Under the pieces are notes generated by a model. That model was not told where the DNA came from. It did no database searches and worked only from the letters and a program-made list of their open reading frames with translations. The translations under genes were made by a program, and so were the position numbers. Below, one piece after another: positions 3,277 through 5,846 of a stretch of DNA of 5,846 nucleotides (position 1 is its first letter; the number at the start of each line of letters is the position of its first letter). The stretch spans positions 1 through 5,846 of the forward strand of contig CAYLUE010000074.1 of NCBI GenBank assembly GCA_964386795.1, read 5' to 3'. This DNA is from TMED108 sp964386795 (GTDB lineage: Bacteria; Fidelibacterota; Marinisomatia; Marinisomatales; TCS55).

Positions 3277-5846
3277 ATGGGTGAAATACAAAATGAAAAT
3301 CAAGATCTTATTCTAGATCTAAATATCGAACAAAAACTGAACAATCAACTTAAAAAATTACTGAGAGCACAACCTCGAGGTTCGAATAAAACCTTTGAAC
3401 TTAAGGGTCATTCTTCTATTTTATTTGCTAATTTAGCGGCTATAACATTAGCTTCTTGTGGAGGAAGTAGTGGATCAGCAGGGGCTCCAACCCCAACCCC
3501 AACAGCAAACACTGCTCCTAATGCTGGTGTAGATTTCACTTTTGACTTTACAGAAGACATTCCAGCTTCTTTTGGTATCGGCGCACCCACCGATGCAGAT
3601 GGCGATGTTCTTACCATCACAGTTGACTCTATTCCTACAACCGGTGTTTTAACTACTTTTGATGGAGTTACTGTTACACAGGGCATGACCTTAGTAGCCG
3701 ACCAACTTGAGGGACTCACTTTTACTCCTAATGCTGATTTAAATGATGATAATACAACTCCAGGAACGCTTGTACTTACTGCATCGGATGGAAGTTTGTC
3801 TGATTCAGCTACTTTTACTTTTATTATTTATGCGGTTAATGACTTACCCACAAGTGTAGAATTATCCGCTACTTCTATAGCGGAAAATGTTGCTGGAATT
3901 GCAGTAGGCACAGTGACATCTGATGATGGTGATTTAGACAATACCTTCACTATATCGGGAACTGATGCTGATAAATTTGAGTTATCTAACGGTACTTTAA
4001 AGCTTAAAGATACGATTACTGCTGATTATGAAACAAAAACTTCTTATTCAATAGTATTAACTGCTACTGATAGTGGAAGCACTACAAGTACAAGCAAAGC
4101 TTTTACCATCACAGTAGATGATGCAATTGAACCTGAAACCATTACAGGAACGGTTGTTGACGGTTTGGTGACGGGAGCTACTGTTAAATTAGTAGATGCA
4201 AATGGAACCACCGTTGCTACTGCAATAACAGACGCTAATGGTGATTACACTTTAAATGCAGCAGATAATAAAGGAACTAGAGTAATAGCAGATGGCGGTA
4301 CAGACTCATACACAGGTGAAGCTGTTACTATTTCTCTCTCTGCTTCTAAAGCTTCAAAATTTGTTTCGGCAATAACAACCCTAATTGATATAGCCGGAGA
4401 CGATGCTGCAACAGTTCAGGCTAATCTAGGTCTTCCTGCTGGTTTTGATCCTGCTACAGATAACCCTTTAGAAACTTTAGGTGCTCAAAAGGTTAATGCA
4501 AAACTAATAAACATAATAGCCGTTGGAGAAAGCCTTTTAGAAGGGGCGGGATTAACTGATGGTGCCGGTGATGAACTAGTTGTAGCTCAGTTAGTAAGTT
4601 CACTTAAAGCTGCAGAAGACATATCCAGTACAACGGTAATAGAAGAAATCTTAACAAATAGTGCTGCAGGCACAACAACAGCTACAAGGGTAGCTGAGTT
4701 GGCTTCCAATGTGTCTACTTCTGTTGTAAATGCAAATGCCTTGATTGATACTTCAGTTGATGTTACAGCTATCGCTAAAGTACAAGAAGTTGTATTAAAT
4801 GCTGATTCTGGAGTAATAACAACAGTTCAAACGGCGGCAGCATCTAGCACTAGTGTGTATACAGCTCTAACCACAACTGATCTAACTACTTCACTTGACA
4901 CTGCAGACATTGCGGGTAACCAAGCTCCCATAGATATAAAAATTACTGGATCAAGTATTTCTGAAAATTCTGCGGGTGCATCAATTGGTACTTTAAGTTC
5001 GACTGATCCTGATGCAGGTGACACTGCTACGTATTCAATAACAGGAACCGATGCGGATTCTTTTGAGATAGTAGGAAGCACACTTAAATTAAAAGATTCG
5101 GTATCAGGAAATTTTGAAGCTAAAAGCTCTTATTCAATTTCCTTAACCGCAACAGATACTGGTAGTAATACTAGAACTGAAGCTTTTACTATTTCTGTCA
5201 CTGATGTTAATGAAACGCCTACAGCAGTTGCTCTGAGTGCGAGTAGTTTCGCAGAAAATGCTTCAGGACCAACCATAGGTACTTTAAGTAGTACAGACCC
5301 AGATACTGGTGAAAGTTTTAGTTATGCAATTTCTGGAACTGATGCTAGTTCCTTTGAAGTTGTAGGAAGTAGTTTAAAATTAAAAAGCTCAGTTTCATCA
5401 GATTTTGAAACGAAATCTTCTTACGCAATTACAATAACCTCTACAGATAGTGGCGGAAATACTAAAAGTGATGATTTTACTATTTCAGTTACTGATGCAA
5501 ATGAATCTCCCACAGCAGTGTCTCTCAGTGCTAGTAGTTTCTCAGAGAACTCGGCTGGTGCTTCAGTAGGTACTTTAGCCTCAACTGACCCGGATTCAGG
5601 AGATACATTCACTTATGCTATATCTGGTACTGATGCAGCTTCTTTTGAAATCTCAGGAAGTACTTTAAAACTTAAAGATAGTGTCTCTGGTGATTATGAA
5701 TCGAAAACTTCTTACTCAATAACTATAACTGCCACAGATAGTGGAGGTTTAACCAAATCACAAGCTTTTAGCATCACTGTTCTTGATGTTGAAGATGGTC
5801 CTACACTACCTAAAGGCCAAGCAATTGACGGTTATTTAGTTGGTGC
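3277..5846 (+). CDS. giant cadherin-repeat surface lipoprotein/adhesin (5' part, continues beyond window)
   Basis: The frame is open from the ATG with a good Shine-Dalgarno to the window edge: 856 full codons and no stop. Residues 1-44 are polar and charged, then comes a modest hydrophobic run ending in the lipobox LASC (Cys61) and a Gly/Ser plus Pro-Thr linker (62-80). Domains in order: a VCBS/tandem-95-like beta domain (about 81-188, with APTDADGDVLT and LEGLTFTPNADLNDD); a cadherin-like repeat (191-283); a carboxypeptidase-regulatory-like beta domain (287-350, ITGTVVDGLVTGATVKL then TDANGDYTL); an Ala/Thr-rich, probably helical region (355-546) with LGLPAGFDPATDNPLETLG; and three 97-residue cadherin-like repeats (548-838). 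Residues 849-856, AIDGYLVG, look like the start of another carboxypeptidase-like domain. Acidic DPDSGD, ATDSGG and DxNE motifs suggest calcium binding. Almost no Cys or aromatic-rich stretches occur, typical of secreted adhesins. Likely role: envelope-anchored or exported adhesion protein, perhaps for particles or other cells. A type I secreted RTX-like adhesin is the alternative, as its C terminus is not visible. Confidence 0.85.
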   Translation, partial: MGEIQNENQDLILDLNIEQKLNNQLKKLLRAQPRGSNKTFELKGHSSILFANLAAITLASCGGSSGSAGAPTPTPTANTAPNAGVDFTFDFTEDIPASFGIGAPTDADGDVLTITVDSIPTTGVLTTFDGVTVTQGMTLVADQLEGLTFTPNADLNDDNTTPGTLVLTASDGSLSDSATFTFIIYAVNDLPTSVELSATSIAENVAGIAVGTVTSDDGDLDNTFTISGTDADKFELSNGTLKLKDTITADYETKTSYSIVLTATDSGSTTSTSKAFTITVDDAIEPETITGTVVDGLVTGATVKLVDANGTTVATAITDANGDYTLNAADNKGTRVIADGGTDSYTGEAVTISLSASKASKFVSAITTLIDIAGDDAATVQANLGLPAGFDPATDNPLETLGAQKVNAKLINIIAVGESLLEGAGLTDGAGDELVVAQLVSSLKAAEDISSTTVIEEILTNSAAGTTTATRVAELASNVSTSVVNANALIDTSVDVTAIAKVQEVVLNADSGVITTVQTAAASSTSVYTALTTTDLTTSLDTADIAGNQAPIDIKITGSSISENSAGASIGTLSSTDPDAGDTATYSITGTDADSFEIVGSTLKLKDSVSGNFEAKSSYSISLTATDTGSNTRTEAFTISVTDVNETPTAVALSASSFAENASGPTIGTLSSTDPDTGESFSYAISGTDASSFEVVGSSLKLKSSVSSDFETKSSYAITITSTDSGGNTKSDDFTISVTDANESPTAVSLSASSFSENSAGASVGTLASTDPDSGDTFTYAISGTDAASFEISGSTLKLKDSVSGDYESKTSYSITITATDSGGLTKSQAFSITVLDVEDGPTLPKGQAIDGYLVG
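3847..4125 (+). repeat. cadherin-like repeat 1 (isolated, diverged copy)
   Basis: Residues 191-283 of the giant protein carry the same landmarks as the later tandem repeats: SIAEN, ISGTDADKFEL, LKLKDTI, DYETKTSYSIVLTATDSGS and AFTITVDDA. The acidic loop reads SDDGDLDN instead of STDPDxGD, and the AEN-to-SGTDA spacing is two residues shorter (26 against 28). It is separated from the other three copies by the carboxypeptidase-like and helical modules. Confidence 0.75.
4918..5790 (+). repeat. three tandem cadherin-like repeats, 97 residues (291 bp) each
   Basis: Copies lie at 4918-5208, 5209-5499 and 5500-5790 (residues 548-644, 645-741 and 742-838), with no length variation. Each contains S(I/F)xEN, a GTL(S/A)STDPD acidic loop, (T/S)GTDAxSFE, LKLKxSVS, (D/N)(F/Y)ExK(T/S)SY, T(A/S)TDxG and a closing FxI(S/T)VxD(V/A). 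The DPD, (D/N)(F/Y)E and ATD acidic sites match the places where cadherin domains bind calcium between repeats. The DNA copies differ at many synonymous sites, so this is not a recent expansion. Confidence 0.85.

Noticed and set aside
3264..3284. ATG at 3264 as the start of the giant gene
   Set aside because: That frame reads six codons and then TGA. The ATG at 3277 has the correct frame and spacing from GGAGA.
3408..3719. Minus-strand 103-codon open frame
   Set aside because: It is opposite the N-terminal part of the giant surface protein; its Val/Ala/Ser/Pro-rich product reflects the Thr/Asp/Gly-rich sense strand.
4827..5081. Minus-strand open frame opposite the helical region and first tandem cadherin repeat
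   Set aside because: It is the complement of repeat coding sequence. A related antisense peptide (ESGSVEAKVPTEAPAEFSE) recurs at 5421-5612 only because the sense repeats recur.
5421..5612. Minus-strand open frame opposite the last two cadherin repeats
   Set aside because: Same antisense shadow as the one at 4827-5081; no ribosome site and no independent support.
4918..5790. CRISPR-like or other noncoding tandem array
   Set aside because: The period is 291 bp, the frame is open throughout, and similarity is at protein rather than DNA level, which means coding repeats.

Overview
The window is AT-rich, mostly chromosomal-looking DNA with A/T-ending codons and short intergenic gaps. It most resembles a streamlined marine gammaproteobacterium, of the SAR86 type for example. 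That placement is inference from base composition, gene style and the HolB-like fragment; no rRNA or other phylogenetic marker is present.

Layout from left to right. (1) Bases 1-336 hold the 3' end of a gene entering from the left, whose product matches the C-terminal collar domain of DNA polymerase III subunit delta' (HolB). (2) Bases 326-1177 on the minus strand hold a complete alpha/beta hydrolase with an epoxide-hydrolase-type active site. Its stop overlaps the holB stop by 11 bp. (3) A very AT-rich divergent spacer (1178-1261) separates it from a two-gene plus-strand unit: a 72-residue glutaredoxin (1262-1480) and an AGCS-family sodium:amino-acid symporter (1480-3135). These two share the TAATG junction. 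The symporter carries an acidic insertion of roughly 100 residues between its predicted eighth and ninth membrane segments, on the predicted periplasmic side. (4) A 141-bp intergenic region (3136-3276) has a weak terminator-like hairpin, a pair of perfect 8-bp repeats and a clear Shine-Dalgarno site. (5) From 3277 to the right edge (856 complete codons, no stop) runs the start of a very large surface protein. It has a lipobox after an unusually long N-terminal region, a VCBS/tandem-95-like domain, one cadherin-like repeat, a carboxypeptidase-regulatory-like beta domain, a long Ala/Thr-rich helical stretch, and then three cadherin-like repeats of exactly 97 residues. The last bases before the edge look like the start of a second carboxypeptidase-like module, so the architecture may repeat beyond the window.

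The genes do not form one pathway. HolB is replication housekeeping, the hydrolase stands alone, and the glutaredoxin and symporter are probably co-transcribed. The giant protein is its own transcription unit and is most likely an envelope-anchored or surface adhesin. It is the most notable item here. I see no mobile element, CRISPR array, tRNA or rRNA.
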